The notes beneath the pieces were generated by a model. That model was not told the origin of the DNA. It made no database searches and saw only the letters and a list, made by a program, of their open reading frames with translations. Position numbers and translations under genes: made by a program. DNA of 64,000 nt from Spirosoma sordidisoli. GTDB taxonomy: Bacteria > Bacteroidota > Bacteroidia > Cytophagales > Spirosomataceae. Of this stretch, positions 53,815 through 62,437 are shown in pieces. Numbering within the stretch: the first letter of the stretch is position 1; every line of letters starts with the position of its first letter. The stretch is from positions 124,001 to 188,000 of the forward strand of contig NZ_SBLB01000008.1 of assembly GCF_004138325.1 (NCBI RefSeq), in the 5' to 3' direction.

Positions 53815-54059
53815 CCCAAATGGGGTATTTTAACAACCTTTAACAAGGCCGCGAAGATACGGAATTTTTAGCAGAAGGTCAGTGGTTTAGTGGAGTAGTG
53901 TTCAGTCTATACGACGCTATTTGTTGCCACTGCAACCTGGCGTTCGAGGATGGGCAGAAACAGCGATCTGTCGGGAACAGCCTGCCGACTGCTATCTTTA
54001 AACCATAAACCAGGGGTGGCCGTTTGACTATCAACTAAGTATACACCCGCTTTTTCTTT

Positions 54060-55022
54060 ATGAACAATTGTGCGCGTACCGGGCCTGGCCCACTGGCAAT
54101 CATCACCCTGATGCTGTCGATGCTGCTAAGCAGCTGCCAGCAGAACGATACGGAAGTTGCCGTTCCTAAAACCATTACCGATCAGATTCTGGAAGACGGC
54201 CAGTTCAGCCTGCTGCGGGCCGCTATCCAGCACGCCGACGTGGGCGACGCCCTGAAGGCTGGAAACCTGACGTTGTTTGCGCCTACTGATGCGGCTTTTC
54301 AGGCTTCGGGGCTGGGCAGCGCCAGCGCCATTACGGCTTTGCCCAAGGAACAGGTACGATCACTGGTCCTCTACCATGCTCTTTATGCATCGGTAGCGTC
54401 GTCGGCGCTGCCGCAGGGTCTGAATTCGGTAGAAACCGCCAGCCGGGGTGTGGCGTTCGTCAATAAAACAACCACAGGTACGCTTTTTGTCAACAATGCA
54501 CAGGTAACCCAACCCGATCTGCCGACGGCTAACGGGCTGATTCACGTGATTGACCGGGTACTAACACCATCGACAGGTACGATCCTGGCCACTATCCAGG
54601 CTAATCCGAACCTGACGCTGCTCTCGGCGGCCCTCCGCCGGGTAAGCCAGGCCAATCCGACGCTGCTGGCCGCGCTCAACAACTCGTCATCGACGAATCC
54701 GGTTACCATCTTTGCGCCTACGGACGCGGCCTTTCGGGCCGACGGGCGATTCGGTACCCTGGCGGCTATCGAAACCGCGAACCCGCAGACGCTGGCCAAC
54801 GCCCTGCTCTATCATGTCGTTTCGGGGGTAGTTTTTTCCAACCAGCTGCAAACAGGCACGATCAACACGCTGCTGAACAACACCCGGCTGAACCTGGTGG
54901 TATCGACCAGCCAGATCACGGTTCGGGGCACCCGCAACACGACGGCTGCTGTTGTTCAGACCCCGAACCTGCCCGCTACCAACGGCGTCGTTCACACGAT
55001 CGATCAGGTACTGCTCCCGTAA
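54060..55022 (+). CDS. Lipoprotein with two fasciclin (FAS1) domains
   Basis: The 320-residue protein has a lipobox (SMLLSSC, Cys26). Two FAS1 domains follow, roughly residues 40-165 and 170-319, each with the LTLFAPTDAAF/VTIFAPTDAAF first motif, an YHAL/YHVV motif and the closing NGLIHVIDRVLTP / NGVVHTIDQVLLP motif. FAS1 domains mediate adhesion or matrix contact in many organisms; in Bacteroidota they are common in exported lipoproteins and their partner is unknown. The gene ends 28 bases before rsgA and may be co-transcribed with it, though the functions are unrelated. Confidence 0.92.
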   Translation: MNNCARTGPGPLAIITLMLSMLLSSCQQNDTEVAVPKTITDQILEDGQFSLLRAAIQHADVGDALKAGNLTLFAPTDAAFQASGLGSASAITALPKEQVRSLVLYHALYASVASSALPQGLNSVETASRGVAFVNKTTTGTLFVNNAQVTQPDLPTANGLIHVIDRVLTPSTGTILATIQANPNLTLLSAALRRVSQANPTLLAALNNSSSTNPVTIFAPTDAAFRADGRFGTLAAIETANPQTLANALLYHVVSGVVFSNQLQTGTINTLLNNTRLNLVVSTSQITVRGTRNTTAAVVQTPNLPATNGVVHTIDQVLLP

Positions 55023-55050
55023 GTCAACCATTTTAACGAGGAAAACACTC

Positions 55051-55977
55051 TTGCAAGAAGGCTTAATTATTCGCTCAACCGGTTCGTGGTACGACGTTCG
55101 AAACGTCGATGGCCATATTTATCAGGGTCGGCTCAAGGGCAAATTCAAAATCAAGGGACTGAAAGTAACGAACCCCATTGCCGTGGGCGACCGGGTGGTA
55201 TTCGACGTGGAAGACGAGGCCGAAAATACGGTCATCATCACCGACATCGTCTCCCGCGAGAACTACATCATCCGGCAATCGGTGCACAAAACGGCACACG
55301 GTCATATTCTGGCCGCCAACCTCGACCAAGCGGTCTTGCTGGCTACGCTGGCCCTTCCGCGTACGTCGCTGGGCTTCATTGACCGGTTTCTGGTATCGGC
55401 CGAGTCGTTTCGGATTCAGACCACGATTGTTTTCAACAAAAGTGATATTCTGAATGACGAAGGACTGGCTTATCAGCAGGAGATCATGGATATGTACAGC
55501 CGTATCGGCTACCACTGCCTGTCGACTTCGGCCACCGAAGGCATAGGCGTAGACGCCTTTCGGCAGCTGCTCGACCACAAAGTGACCCTGCTCTCAGGCC
55601 ATTCGGGCGTTGGCAAGTCGTCGCTGGTAAACGCCATTGCGCCTGATCTGAACCTGCGTACGAACGAAGTGTCGACGTTTGCCAACAAAGGTGTTCATAC
55701 GACGACCTTCGCCGAAATGTTCGAGATCGCGCCCGATACGTTTATCATCGATACGCCGGGCATCAAGGAGCTGGGGCTGATGGACACCTCGAAAGAAGAA
55801 ATCAGCCATTATTTTCCGGAGATGCGCAACCGACTGAACCAGTGCCGTTTCCATAACTGCCTGCACCTGAACGAGCCTGGCTGCGCCATCAAGGACGCCG
55901 TAGGCGAGGGCGACATTGCCGAGAGCCGCTACATGAGCTACCTGAGCATGGTAGAAGGCGGAGATAACAGACGATAA
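55051..55977 (+). CDS. rsgA: Ribosome small-subunit GTPase A
   Basis: RsgA is a circularly permuted GTPase that checks late 30S maturation. The start is probably the TTG at 55051 (LQEGLIIRSTGSWYDVRNVD): it follows an AGGA-like sequence and begins directly with the OB-fold domain; the open frame from 54952 overlaps the previous gene. The 308-residue protein shows the permuted order G4 (NKSD), then G1 (GHSGVGKSSLVN) and G3 (DTPG). It ends in a zinc site C-x4-C-x-H-x5-C (CRFHNCLHLNEPGC), slightly shortened from the standard C-x6-C spacing. It is convergent with the cystathionine beta-synthase gene. Confidence 0.95.
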   Translation: MQEGLIIRSTGSWYDVRNVDGHIYQGRLKGKFKIKGLKVTNPIAVGDRVVFDVEDEAENTVIITDIVSRENYIIRQSVHKTAHGHILAANLDQAVLLATLALPRTSLGFIDRFLVSAESFRIQTTIVFNKSDILNDEGLAYQQEIMDMYSRIGYHCLSTSATEGIGVDAFRQLLDHKVTLLSGHSGVGKSSLVNAIAPDLNLRTNEVSTFANKGVHTTTFAEMFEIAPDTFIIDTPGIKELGLMDTSKEEISHYFPEMRNRLNQCRFHNCLHLNEPGCAIKDAVGEGDIAESRYMSYLSMVEGGDNRR

Positions 55978-55979
55978 GC

Positions 55980-56005
55980 GGGCGGGTGCTCCGGAGCACC
56001 CGCCC
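55980..56005. terminator. Perfect GC-rich hairpin between rsgA and the CBS gene
   Basis: The 26 bases are a perfect palindrome (GGGCGGGTGCTCC followed by its complement), with almost no loop, between the convergent stops at 55977 and 56018. Termination without a T-run is less certain, but its place between converging genes supports it. Confidence 0.6.
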
Positions 56006-56017
56006 TCGGGCTCCCGT

Positions 56018-57409
56018 TTAGTTGGTCATGGCGGCCAGTAGGTCGGCCTGGGTAATGATATGAACCTGTTCTTTCTCGTCACGAACGAGCAGGGCTTTGT
56101 TGTCACGATCGATGAGCGAAGACAGTGCATCGACTGTATTGTCGAGCCCTACGAATTTGAATGGCTTATCCATCACTTCGCTGACCGGATGGTCTTTCAC
56201 CGTTGGGTCGTCGATGAGTCGATTCAGGATCGTGCTGTCGGTCAGACTGCCCACAATATGACCTTCCTCGTCGGTAACCGGAATCTGCGAAATGCCGTAC
56301 CGGTTCAGCACCTGAATAGCCTGACTGACCGACACGCCGGCGCCGATGGTCGTAAGCTGTGCCTGCCGGTTAGATGTTCCGCCGTTTTTGCTGTGAACAA
56401 TATCGCGGGCGGTCTTAAAGGCCCGGTCTTCCAGGAAGCCGTGGTCTTTCATCCAGGCATCGTTGTAAATCTTGGCCAGGTACCGCGTGCCATGGTCGGG
56501 CAACAAAATTACCAGTACATCGTCGTCGGTGAGGTGGTCTTTGGCCCACTCCAGCGCCCCGTGTACGGCCGTTCCGCACGACCAGCCGATAAACAGTCCT
56601 TCTTCCCGCGACAGGCGCCGGGCCATAATGGCGGCATCTTTATCGGTTACCTTGATAAACTGGTCAATTACATCGAAGTCTACGTTCTGCGGCAGTATGT
56701 CCTCGCCAATCCCTTCGGTCAGGTAAGGGTAGATTTCGCCCGGATCGAAGATGCCGGTTTCTTTGTATTTCTTGAACACTGACCCATAGGTATCCAGCCC
56801 GATGGTCACGAGATGGGGGTTTTGCTCTTTCAGGAACCGGCTCGTACCGCTGATGGTACCACCCGTACCGACGCTGGCCGCGAAGTGGGTAATTCGTCCG
56901 TCGGTGTCGCGCCAGATTTCGGGGCCGGTCGTGTCGTAGTGAGCTGCGGTGTTGGACAGGTTATCGTACTGGTTGGGGTAAATTGAGTTCGGGATGTCGT
57001 TGTGCAGCTTTTTGGCCACCGAATAATACGAGCGCGGATCATCCGGGGCTACGTTCGTGGGGCAAACGACGACCTCGGCTCCTACCGCCCGCAGAATGTC
57101 GATCTTTTCTTTCGATTGCTTGTCGGCCATCGTGAAGATGCACTTATAGCCTTTGGCAATAGCCGTTAGTGCCAGTCCGAAGCCGGTATTTCCGCTCGTC
57201 CCTTCGATGATGGTCCCGCCGGGTTTCAGCTCTCCCCGCTTTTCGGCGTCTTCGATCATCCGAATGGCGATGCGGTCTTTCACGGAGTTGCCGGGATTAA
57301 AATATTCAACCTTAGCCAGCACCGTTCCCCGGATGCCTTTCGTCACGTTATTCAGCTTGACCAGGGGCGTGTTGCCAATGGTGTCGACAATTGACTTGTA
57401 ATAGTTCAT
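56018..57409 (-). CDS. Cystathionine beta-synthase with C-terminal CBS pair
   Basis: The PLP enzyme joins serine and homocysteine in the reverse transsulfuration route. The start at 57409 (MNYYKSIVDTIGNTPLVKLN) gives 463 residues; the frame open to 57544 runs into the repeat array upstream. The catalytic domain (about 1-325) has NPGNSVKDRIAIRMI with the PLP Lys, and IIEGTSGNTGFGLALTAIAK. The C-terminal part (about 340-460) forms a CBS-domain pair (ISQIPVTDEEGHIVGSLTDS and HVITQADLLAAMTN-like ends). CBS pairs bind adenosyl ligands and regulate some enzymes. A cystathionine lyase gene is not nearby. Next to it lies cysteine-synthase-like cysM far upstream in the window. Confidence 0.9.
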   Translation of the reverse strand: MNYYKSIVDTIGNTPLVKLNNVTKGIRGTVLAKVEYFNPGNSVKDRIAIRMIEDAEKRGELKPGGTIIEGTSGNTGFGLALTAIAKGYKCIFTMADKQSKEKIDILRAVGAEVVVCPTNVAPDDPRSYYSVAKKLHNDIPNSIYPNQYDNLSNTAAHYDTTGPEIWRDTDGRITHFAASVGTGGTISGTSRFLKEQNPHLVTIGLDTYGSVFKKYKETGIFDPGEIYPYLTEGIGEDILPQNVDFDVIDQFIKVTDKDAAIMARRLSREEGLFIGWSCGTAVHGALEWAKDHLTDDDVLVILLPDHGTRYLAKIYNDAWMKDHGFLEDRAFKTARDIVHSKNGGTSNRQAQLTTIGAGVSVSQAIQVLNRYGISQIPVTDEEGHIVGSLTDSTILNRLIDDPTVKDHPVSEVMDKPFKFVGLDNTVDALSSLIDRDNKALLVRDEKEQVHIITQADLLAAMTN

Positions 57410-57909
57410 GTTGATGCAGTTTTGCTGTACGTATCGGGTTATTTGTTCAATTGGTATCCGGGTGGCCGGAGAATTGGTTCGATTAATTGGGCACCCCGGC
57501 ATAAATGTCGGAGAATCAATTTGGCCGATTGGTTGCCCCGGCATGAATGCCGGGGCTAATCATGGGTAATATCAATTCAACGACCTCATGTGTTTCGTCC
57601 ATCAATAGGCCCGGCATTGATTCGGCCGATTGGTTGCCCCGGCATGAATGCCAGGGCTAGTCATGGGTAATATCAATCCAACGACCTGATCTGTTCTGAC
57701 TATCAATAGGCCCGGCATTTATGCCGGGGAATCGATTTGGTGACACCCCGCCCCGGCATCGATTCGGCCGATTGGTTGCCCCGGCATGAATGCCAGGGCT
57801 AGTCATGGGTAATATCAATTCAACGACCTCATGTGTTCTGACTATCAATAGGCCCGGCATTTATGCCGGGCAATCAATTCGGTGACGTCCCGAACGCCGG
57901 TAAAATAAA
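57410..57909. other. 500-base gene-free stretch dominated by repeats
   Basis: There is no supported gene here. From about 57491 the stretch is filled with a REP-like array, described separately. The first 80 bases probably hold the cystathionine beta-synthase promoter on the minus strand, without a recognisable exact -7 box. Confidence 0.7.
57491..57883. repeat. REP-like palindromic repeat array
   Basis: Two palindromic motifs alternate. P1 is GCCCCGGCATGAATGCCGGG-like, at about 57534-57556, 57634-57656 and 57776-57799. P2 is GGCCCGGCATTTATGCCGGG-like, at 57708-57728 and 57851-57871, with partial copies near 57494, 57608 and 57751. Around P1 a longer unit recurs three times. It begins TTCGGCCGATTGGTT at 57521, 57621 and 57763 and continues through CATGGGTAATATCAA to a CAATAGGCCCGGCAT end. 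The spacing between units is about 100 and then 142 bases. Units are 80-95% identical by eye. Such arrays resemble REP/BIME elements. Confidence 0.75.
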
Positions 57910-59565
57910 TCATTTCATCTGCTCGGCCCGCATCAGGACCGTATTATCGGGGTCGATCACGACCTGGGCGGGTTGGGTGGTCAGCGGTACGGTAAAGGTC
58001 TGGGCGGGCTGGTCCATGGTGAGCCGGGCCGTACGTTGAACCTCGCGGTTACGACTGTCGCGGATGCTAAACGTAAGCGGAATGGTGAAGTACGAACCGG
58101 TCGACTGGGCCTGCCGCACATCGATCACCAGCGCTTTGCGGGCCGCGTCGTAGCGCGATCCCCACACCAGTTCAGGGTAGCCCGGCTGATGTAGCCACTG
58201 CTGAAAAAACCGGTCCAGTTTTTTACCCGAAACCCGTTCCATCACCGCCTGAAAATCGGCACTGCGCGCATTGGCATTCCGGTATTGGGCGTAGTAGGCC
58301 CGAATACCCCGCCAGAACGCATCGTCGCCCAGCTCATGGCGGAGCATGTGTAGTACCCAGCCGCCTTTCTGGTACGAGTTGGGGTTCAGCAGATCATTCA
58401 GATTGGTCGTGACCGAATCAACTACCGTGCCCTTCGGCTTGAGCGCTGTGTACCGAAAAATCTGCCCTTTATTCTGGTTCAGCACCGCGTTGAGCGTGTC
58501 GCGTCCGTAAGCCTGCTCGAGGTAGAGCGCCGAGAAATACGTGGCAAACCCCTCACTCAGCCACAACTGCGACCAGTCGGCCTCCGTAGCTGAATTACCA
58601 AACCACTGGTGCGCAATTTCGTGGGCGAGCAGAGCTTCCACATCTGAGTCTTTCCGGCCTACAATGACTTTTTCGTTGTAGAAAATACAGCTCGCGTTCT
58701 CCATACCGCCAAACACCGTCGTCGACTGTACGTTGGCCAGCTTCTCGTACGAATACGGGCCGATCTGATTGATAAAATACTGGAGAATATCTTTAGCCGG
58801 CCGGTAATCTATGAATCCTTTCTGACTGTCGTTGGGATACAGCCAGCTCTGGACCAGCACACCGCTCACAGCCCCTACGTCTTCAACCGCAAACCGGGCA
58901 GCTCCGATCACCATCACTTTGGTCGGTATAGGTGTATTTTCCTGCCATCGGGTACGCTTGCGGGCTGGCCCTCCCCCGGCGGCCGGCAGGGCGTCTTCAC
59001 CCAGTAGTTTCCCGTTGGCAACAACGCGATAGGTAGCGGGGGCATTGACCGTAAAGGCACAGGTCGCTTTGTCGGATGGGTGGTCAACAACTGGGAGCCA
59101 GTGCCGGGCGTTGTTGGGCCAGTTATCGCCGAAGAAGGTCCGTTCACCGAACTTGTTCCGGCTGATGATTAGCCCCTGGGCGGGCGTACCCTCGTAGCGA
59201 ATAATAACCTCTGTGGGCTGGTTCGGTGCCGGAGGCAGGTTAACAAACACCCGGTCGTTCCGATGGCTGAACGGTGCGGTTTTTCCGTCGGCCAGCCGAA
59301 CCTCGCGAACCCGCATCCCCAGCGCCGAATCGGCCTTGCTGCTGACCAGGTCGAACCAGACCGACTGCCGGTCGTCGGCACGGGTGAACCGGATCGTGGC
59401 TTCGCCCTGGATCTGGTTCGTTGAGTCACTCAGCGTCAATGAGAAGTTATAATGTACTACGTCGACTCCCGGCTGCGTATAACGGGCAGCACTGGTAACA
59501 GCCTGTCCGTGCGATAAAAGCGCCGGTATTAGCAACAGCGCAGTCCAAACCCCCTTTTTATTCAT
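57910..59565 (-). CDS. M1 family aminopeptidase-like metallopeptidase
   Basis: The 551-residue protein has a signal peptide (MNKKGVWTALLLIPALLSHG, then QA), so it is exported. The M1 N-terminal beta-saddle leads to the catalytic thermolysin-like domain with GGMENAS (exopeptidase motif), HEIAHQWFGN and the downstream zinc ligand Glu in LWLSEGFATYF. The usual C-terminal helical domain is short or missing: the protein ends after a beta domain (about 465-551), giving about 550 rather than the 600-870 residues of full M1 enzymes. It follows the epimerase gene on the same strand by 6 bases, a spacing consistent with co-translation, though the functions are unrelated. Confidence 0.9.
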   Translation of the reverse strand: MNKKGVWTALLLIPALLSHGQAVTSAARYTQPGVDVVHYNFSLTLSDSTNQIQGEATIRFTRADDRQSVWFDLVSSKADSALGMRVREVRLADGKTAPFSHRNDRVFVNLPPAPNQPTEVIIRYEGTPAQGLIISRNKFGERTFFGDNWPNNARHWLPVVDHPSDKATCAFTVNAPATYRVVANGKLLGEDALPAAGGGPARKRTRWQENTPIPTKVMVIGAARFAVEDVGAVSGVLVQSWLYPNDSQKGFIDYRPAKDILQYFINQIGPYSYEKLANVQSTTVFGGMENASCIFYNEKVIVGRKDSDVEALLAHEIAHQWFGNSATEADWSQLWLSEGFATYFSALYLEQAYGRDTLNAVLNQNKGQIFRYTALKPKGTVVDSVTTNLNDLLNPNSYQKGGWVLHMLRHELGDDAFWRGIRAYYAQYRNANARSADFQAVMERVSGKKLDRFFQQWLHQPGYPELVWGSRYDAARKALVIDVRQAQSTGSYFTIPLTFSIRDSRNREVQRTARLTMDQPAQTFTVPLTTQPAQVVIDPDNTVLMRAEQMK

Positions 59566-59571
59566 TCGTTT

Positions 59572-59979
59572 TTACTCCTTAATTTCCTGACAAAGTTCAA
59601 CTAAAACGCCGTTGGTACCTTTGGGATGCAGGAAACAAACCCATTTATTATCGGCTCCGCGTTTGGGCGTTTCGTTGAGAACAGTAAAGCCTTCGGCGGC
59701 CAGCCGCTTCATTTCGGCTGCAATATCGTCTACCTCGAAGGCCAGGTGGTGAATGCCTTCCCCTTTTTTATCGAGAAACTTCGCAATGGGACTGTCGGGG
59801 CTGGTGGCTTCGAGTAGTTCGATTTTGGTCTGGTTGACCCGAAAAAACGAGGTCGTTACGCCCTCGGCCTCTACGGCTTCGGCTTTATAGGGCGGTACGT
59901 TCAGCAGTTTTGTGAATAAGTCGTTGGATGCGGCCAGGTCGCGGACGGCAATGCCGATGTGTTCGAGATTAGTAACCAT
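59572..59979 (-). CDS. mce: Methylmalonyl-CoA epimerase
   Basis: The enzyme interconverts the R and S forms of methylmalonyl-CoA in propionate metabolism. The 135-residue single VOC-fold protein matches the family length. The metal-binding residues are visible: His in LEHIGIAVRDL, His in GIHHLAFEVDDI and Glu in NGVLVELCQE. It starts directly at MVTNLEHIGIAVRDLA. It precedes the M1 peptidase gene on the minus strand by 6 bases. No methylmalonyl-CoA mutase or carboxylase gene lies in the window, so the pathway must be completed elsewhere. Confidence 0.93.
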   Translation of the reverse strand: MVTNLEHIGIAVRDLAASNDLFTKLLNVPPYKAEAVEAEGVTTSFFRVNQTKIELLEATSPDSPIAKFLDKKGEGIHHLAFEVDDIAAEMKRLAAEGFTVLNETPKRGADNKWVCFLHPKGTNGVLVELCQEIKE

Positions 59980-60132
59980 GAGTAAAAGACGATTGACAGG
60001 TCAGGAATAGTATTCGATACCTGATGGTTAATGAAACTTTACGGATTCTGCAAAAGTTACTAAGGCAGAGTGCGGCCAGCAGCCTGTCTGGCCGATGACT
60101 GGTGTTTATTCATCATTATACATTGACTTGCC

Positions 60133-60459
60133 ATGGTTACCGTTTCGGAAATCGCCAAAAATAAAATCATTGAGCTGCGTCAGAAAGATGGCCTTGCCGA
60201 AGACTATGCCATCCGTGTCGGCGTTCAGGGCGGAGGCTGCTCCGGTCTGATGTACGATCTTCAGTTCGACGCGACCCAACAACCGACCGATCATGTCGTC
60301 GAAGATAAAGGCATCCGGATTCTGGTCGATCGCAAGAGTTTGCTTTATCTGGCAGGCACTGAACTTGACTTTTCGGATGGGTTGAACGGCAAAGGGTTTC
60401 AGTTCAGGAACCCCAATGCCAGCCGTACCTGCGGCTGTGGCGAGAGCTTCGCGGTTTAA
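60133..60459 (+). CDS. A-type iron-sulfur cluster carrier (HesB/IscA family)
   Basis: The 108-residue protein is an A-type carrier that passes Fe-S clusters to target enzymes. The three conserved cysteines are present: one in GVQGGGCSGLMYDLQF and two in SRTCGCGESFAV at the C-terminus. Length and motif order match IscA/ErpA/SufA; which subfamily it belongs to is undecided from this neighbourhood because no other isc or suf gene lies nearby. Start MVTVSEIAKNKIIELRQKDG is standard. It is followed by an acyl-CoA thioesterase gene in the same direction. Confidence 0.93.
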   Translation: MVTVSEIAKNKIIELRQKDGLAEDYAIRVGVQGGGCSGLMYDLQFDATQQPTDHVVEDKGIRILVDRKSLLYLAGTELDFSDGLNGKGFQFRNPNASRTCGCGESFAV

Positions 60460-60605
60460 CCTCCTCTCTTCTTTACCGGTTGAAGCCAATCCGTACGCGG
60501 GTTGGCTTTTTGTTTATTGGGCCGGAGCGCGCCGGTCAGCCATGGCTTTTTTCCGGTTGGTTTCGCCCATATTTGCCTTATTCTGTACCCAATCCGATTA
60601 ACTTC

Positions 60606-61199
60606 ATGAACTCTACCTCCGCAAATCATCCCGATGCCAAACCCGTTAGCTACTCACGCACCACGCTGACCGAGCTGATGATTCCGTCCTATGCCAATTT
60701 TGGCGGGCGCGTTCACGGTGGTATTCTGCTGTCGTTGATGGATAAAGTAGCGTATGCCTGCGCGGCCAAACATGCCGGTACCTACTGCGTTACGGTGTCG
60801 GTCGATGGCGTCGACTTCCGGCAGCCGGTCGAGGTGGGCGAGCTGGTATCGCTGATGGCATCGGTCAACTACGTAGGGCGCACGTCGCTGGTTGTGGGTA
60901 TTAAAGTCGTTGCCGAAAATGTCAAAACGGGTTTCGTCAAGCACACCAATACCAGCTACTTCACGATGGTCGCGAAAGACGATGCTGACAAGCCGACAAC
61001 GGTACCGCCCCTGCTGCTCGAAACGCCCGACGATGCCCGTCGTTTTCTGGAGAGCAGGAAGCGGAAAGAGCTCCGCATCACCTACAGCGAACATTTCAAC
61101 AACGCCCGGAACCGCATGCTGCTCAACGAAAACATCAGCCAGCTAACCCAGGAACGCTGTCAAATGACCGACGCCCTACGAGAACAGCTACGCACGTAG
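60606..61199 (+). CDS. Hot-dog-fold acyl-CoA thioesterase
   Basis: The start at 60606 (MNSTSANHPDAKPVSYSRTT) gives 197 residues. The single hot-dog domain is recognised by PSYANFGGRVHGGILLSLMD then KVAYACAAKHAGTYCVTVSV. Its catalytic acid probably lies on the central helix, near Asp in LSLMDKVAYACAA. These features match the YciA/BFIT-like group of acyl-CoA hydrolases that act on medium to long acyl-CoA. The last ~45 residues (EDDARRFLESRKRKELRITY) extend beyond the core as a basic helix. It lies 146 bases after the A-type carrier gene; the two need not be functionally linked. A palindromic dispersed repeat begins just before its stop. Confidence 0.88.
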   Translation: MNSTSANHPDAKPVSYSRTTLTELMIPSYANFGGRVHGGILLSLMDKVAYACAAKHAGTYCVTVSVDGVDFRQPVEVGELVSLMASVNYVGRTSLVVGIKVVAENVKTGFVKHTNTSYFTMVAKDDADKPTTVPPLLLETPDDARRFLESRKRKELRITYSEHFNNARNRMLLNENISQLTQERCQMTDALREQLRT

Positions 61200-61230
61200 A
61201 GACGCGACCCCTCGCGTCTCACGCGCGTCA
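61196..61230. repeat. Dispersed palindromic repeat, copy 2
   Basis: Same 9-bp stem as copy 1 (GAGACGCGA at 61199-61207 and TCGCGTCTC at 61212-61220) with loop CCCC, the same GTA prefix and a GCGTCAG after it. It overlaps the last four bases of the thioesterase gene, whose stop codon it supplies (TAG). Confidence 0.75.
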
Positions 61231-61258
61231 GCAACAAACCATCCGGACAAGTGGTCCA

Positions 61259-61300
61259 ACTACGCGTCCCGGACTACGCGTCCCGGACTACGCGTCCCGG
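61259..61300. repeat. Three tandem 14-base units
   Basis: ACTACGCGTCCCGG occurs three times in exact tandem (61259-61272, 61273-61286, 61287-61300), followed by a diverged remnant (TGAGGACGCGGACTAC). The CGCGTC core echoes the flanks of the dispersed repeat 40 bases upstream. Confidence 0.85.
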
Positions 61301-61338
61301 TGAGGACGCGGACTACAACGCACATCCCCTTCGCGTTT

Positions 61339-62367
61339 TTACAGTTGAGCACGCACCAGTTTGGCGCCGGCTACCATGTTGGCCAGCTTTTGTTTGGCGG
61401 CCCAGCGGGCGGTCTGGCTCAACCCGCAATCGGGGGCTACGGCCAGCTTTTCGGCCGGAACGTAGGGCAGGCACTTCCGAATCCGCTCGGCTACATCGTC
61501 GGGGGTTTCGATGTAATAGCTCTTCACATCAATGACGCCTACGGCCACATCGAATTTCTCGGCGAACCGTTCGAGCAGATTTACTTCCGAAAAGTTCAGA
61601 ATCGTCATCTCAGAATGGAGTTCATCGACGGTCATATCCAGAAAGTCGGGCAGCATGGGGGCAATGGTCTTTTTACCCACCGACCGGCCTTTATAGTTAC
61701 CAAAACAGAGGTGCATCGACAGCCGGGTCTTTCCGACGCCCGGCGCTACCGTCCGGTTAAAAATATCGACAAACCGCTTCGTATCTTCCCGATAGGCGTA
61801 GCATGACATCGATGGCTCATCGACGCAGATTTCCGGAACCCCCAGCGCCACCAGGTCGGCAATTTCCTGGCGGACCAGCGGCAGCAGGGCTTCGGTGACT
61901 TCCCAGCGGTCTTTGTACAGACTGCCTGGCAGCAACCGGCCGCTCAGCGTGTATGGACCCGGAATGGATACTTTCAATCCCTGCCCGTCGGGCGCGAGTC
62001 GTTTCAGCCGCTGGTATTCTTCCACGACGCCGAGCCCGCGCGGGGCCGTCAGGGCCTCCACGATGTTGTGTTTACCACGCTGGTCGTGGGCCGGCGGGCC
62101 GTAGCGCCGGAGTTCGGTATCGTTATTCTGGATGCCGTTGATATAGCCGTAGAACGACAGGTTGAAATCGAAACGGGTCTGTTCACCATCGGTGATGACA
62201 TCGAGGCCCGCCGACACCTGATCATGAATGGACGTCACTACGGCGTCTTCGATCATCTCGTTGATATCGGCCGGACCAAACTGACTCAGGTTCTGGCTCG
62301 AAAACTCCAGCCAGCCCGGAAAAGGCATCGACCCGACAACGGTAGTTTTGATAGGAATGGGTTGCAT
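61339..62367 (-). CDS. MetE-like cobalamin-independent methionine synthase domain protein
   Basis: The 342-residue protein corresponds to the catalytic C-terminal half of MetE. Zinc-ligand residues fit the family: His and Cys in RLSMHLCFGNYK and Cys in VAPDCGLSQTARWAAKQKL. The N-terminus reads IKTTVVGSMPFPGWLEF, a start shared by single-domain members that are believed to transfer methyl groups from other donors. The full-length MetE N-terminal domain is absent, so the classical methyltetrahydrofolate-polyglutamate reaction should not be assumed. The methyl donor and acceptor are unknown. Confidence 0.87.
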   Translation of the reverse strand: MQPIPIKTTVVGSMPFPGWLEFSSQNLSQFGPADINEMIEDAVVTSIHDQVSAGLDVITDGEQTRFDFNLSFYGYINGIQNNDTELRRYGPPAHDQRGKHNIVEALTAPRGLGVVEEYQRLKRLAPDGQGLKVSIPGPYTLSGRLLPGSLYKDRWEVTEALLPLVRQEIADLVALGVPEICVDEPSMSCYAYREDTKRFVDIFNRTVAPGVGKTRLSMHLCFGNYKGRSVGKKTIAPMLPDFLDMTVDELHSEMTILNFSEVNLLERFAEKFDVAVGVIDVKSYYIETPDDVAERIRKCLPYVPAEKLAVAPDCGLSQTARWAAKQKLANMVAGAKLVRAQL

Positions 62368-62437
62368 AGGAAACGAAGAAATGAACGATGAAAAGCGGGA
62401 GGCTGGTCGGAGTGCTCCGCACCGCCCCCGTCTTTAG

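Noticed and set aside
57410-57544. Longer N-terminus for the cystathionine beta-synthase
   Set aside because: The extension reads into the repeat array and the family starts at MNYYKSIVDTIGNTP.
57491-57883. CRISPR array
   Set aside because: The repeated units are long and diverged, the spacing varies (about 100 and 142 bases), and the palindromes replace unique spacers. It reads as REP-like.
61259-61300. Short CRISPR or integron-like array
   Set aside because: Exact tandem 14-mers without spacers are simple satellite repeats.
62368-62437. SAM or cobalamin riboswitch before the MetE-like gene
   Set aside because: The gap is too short for either and shows no conserved core.
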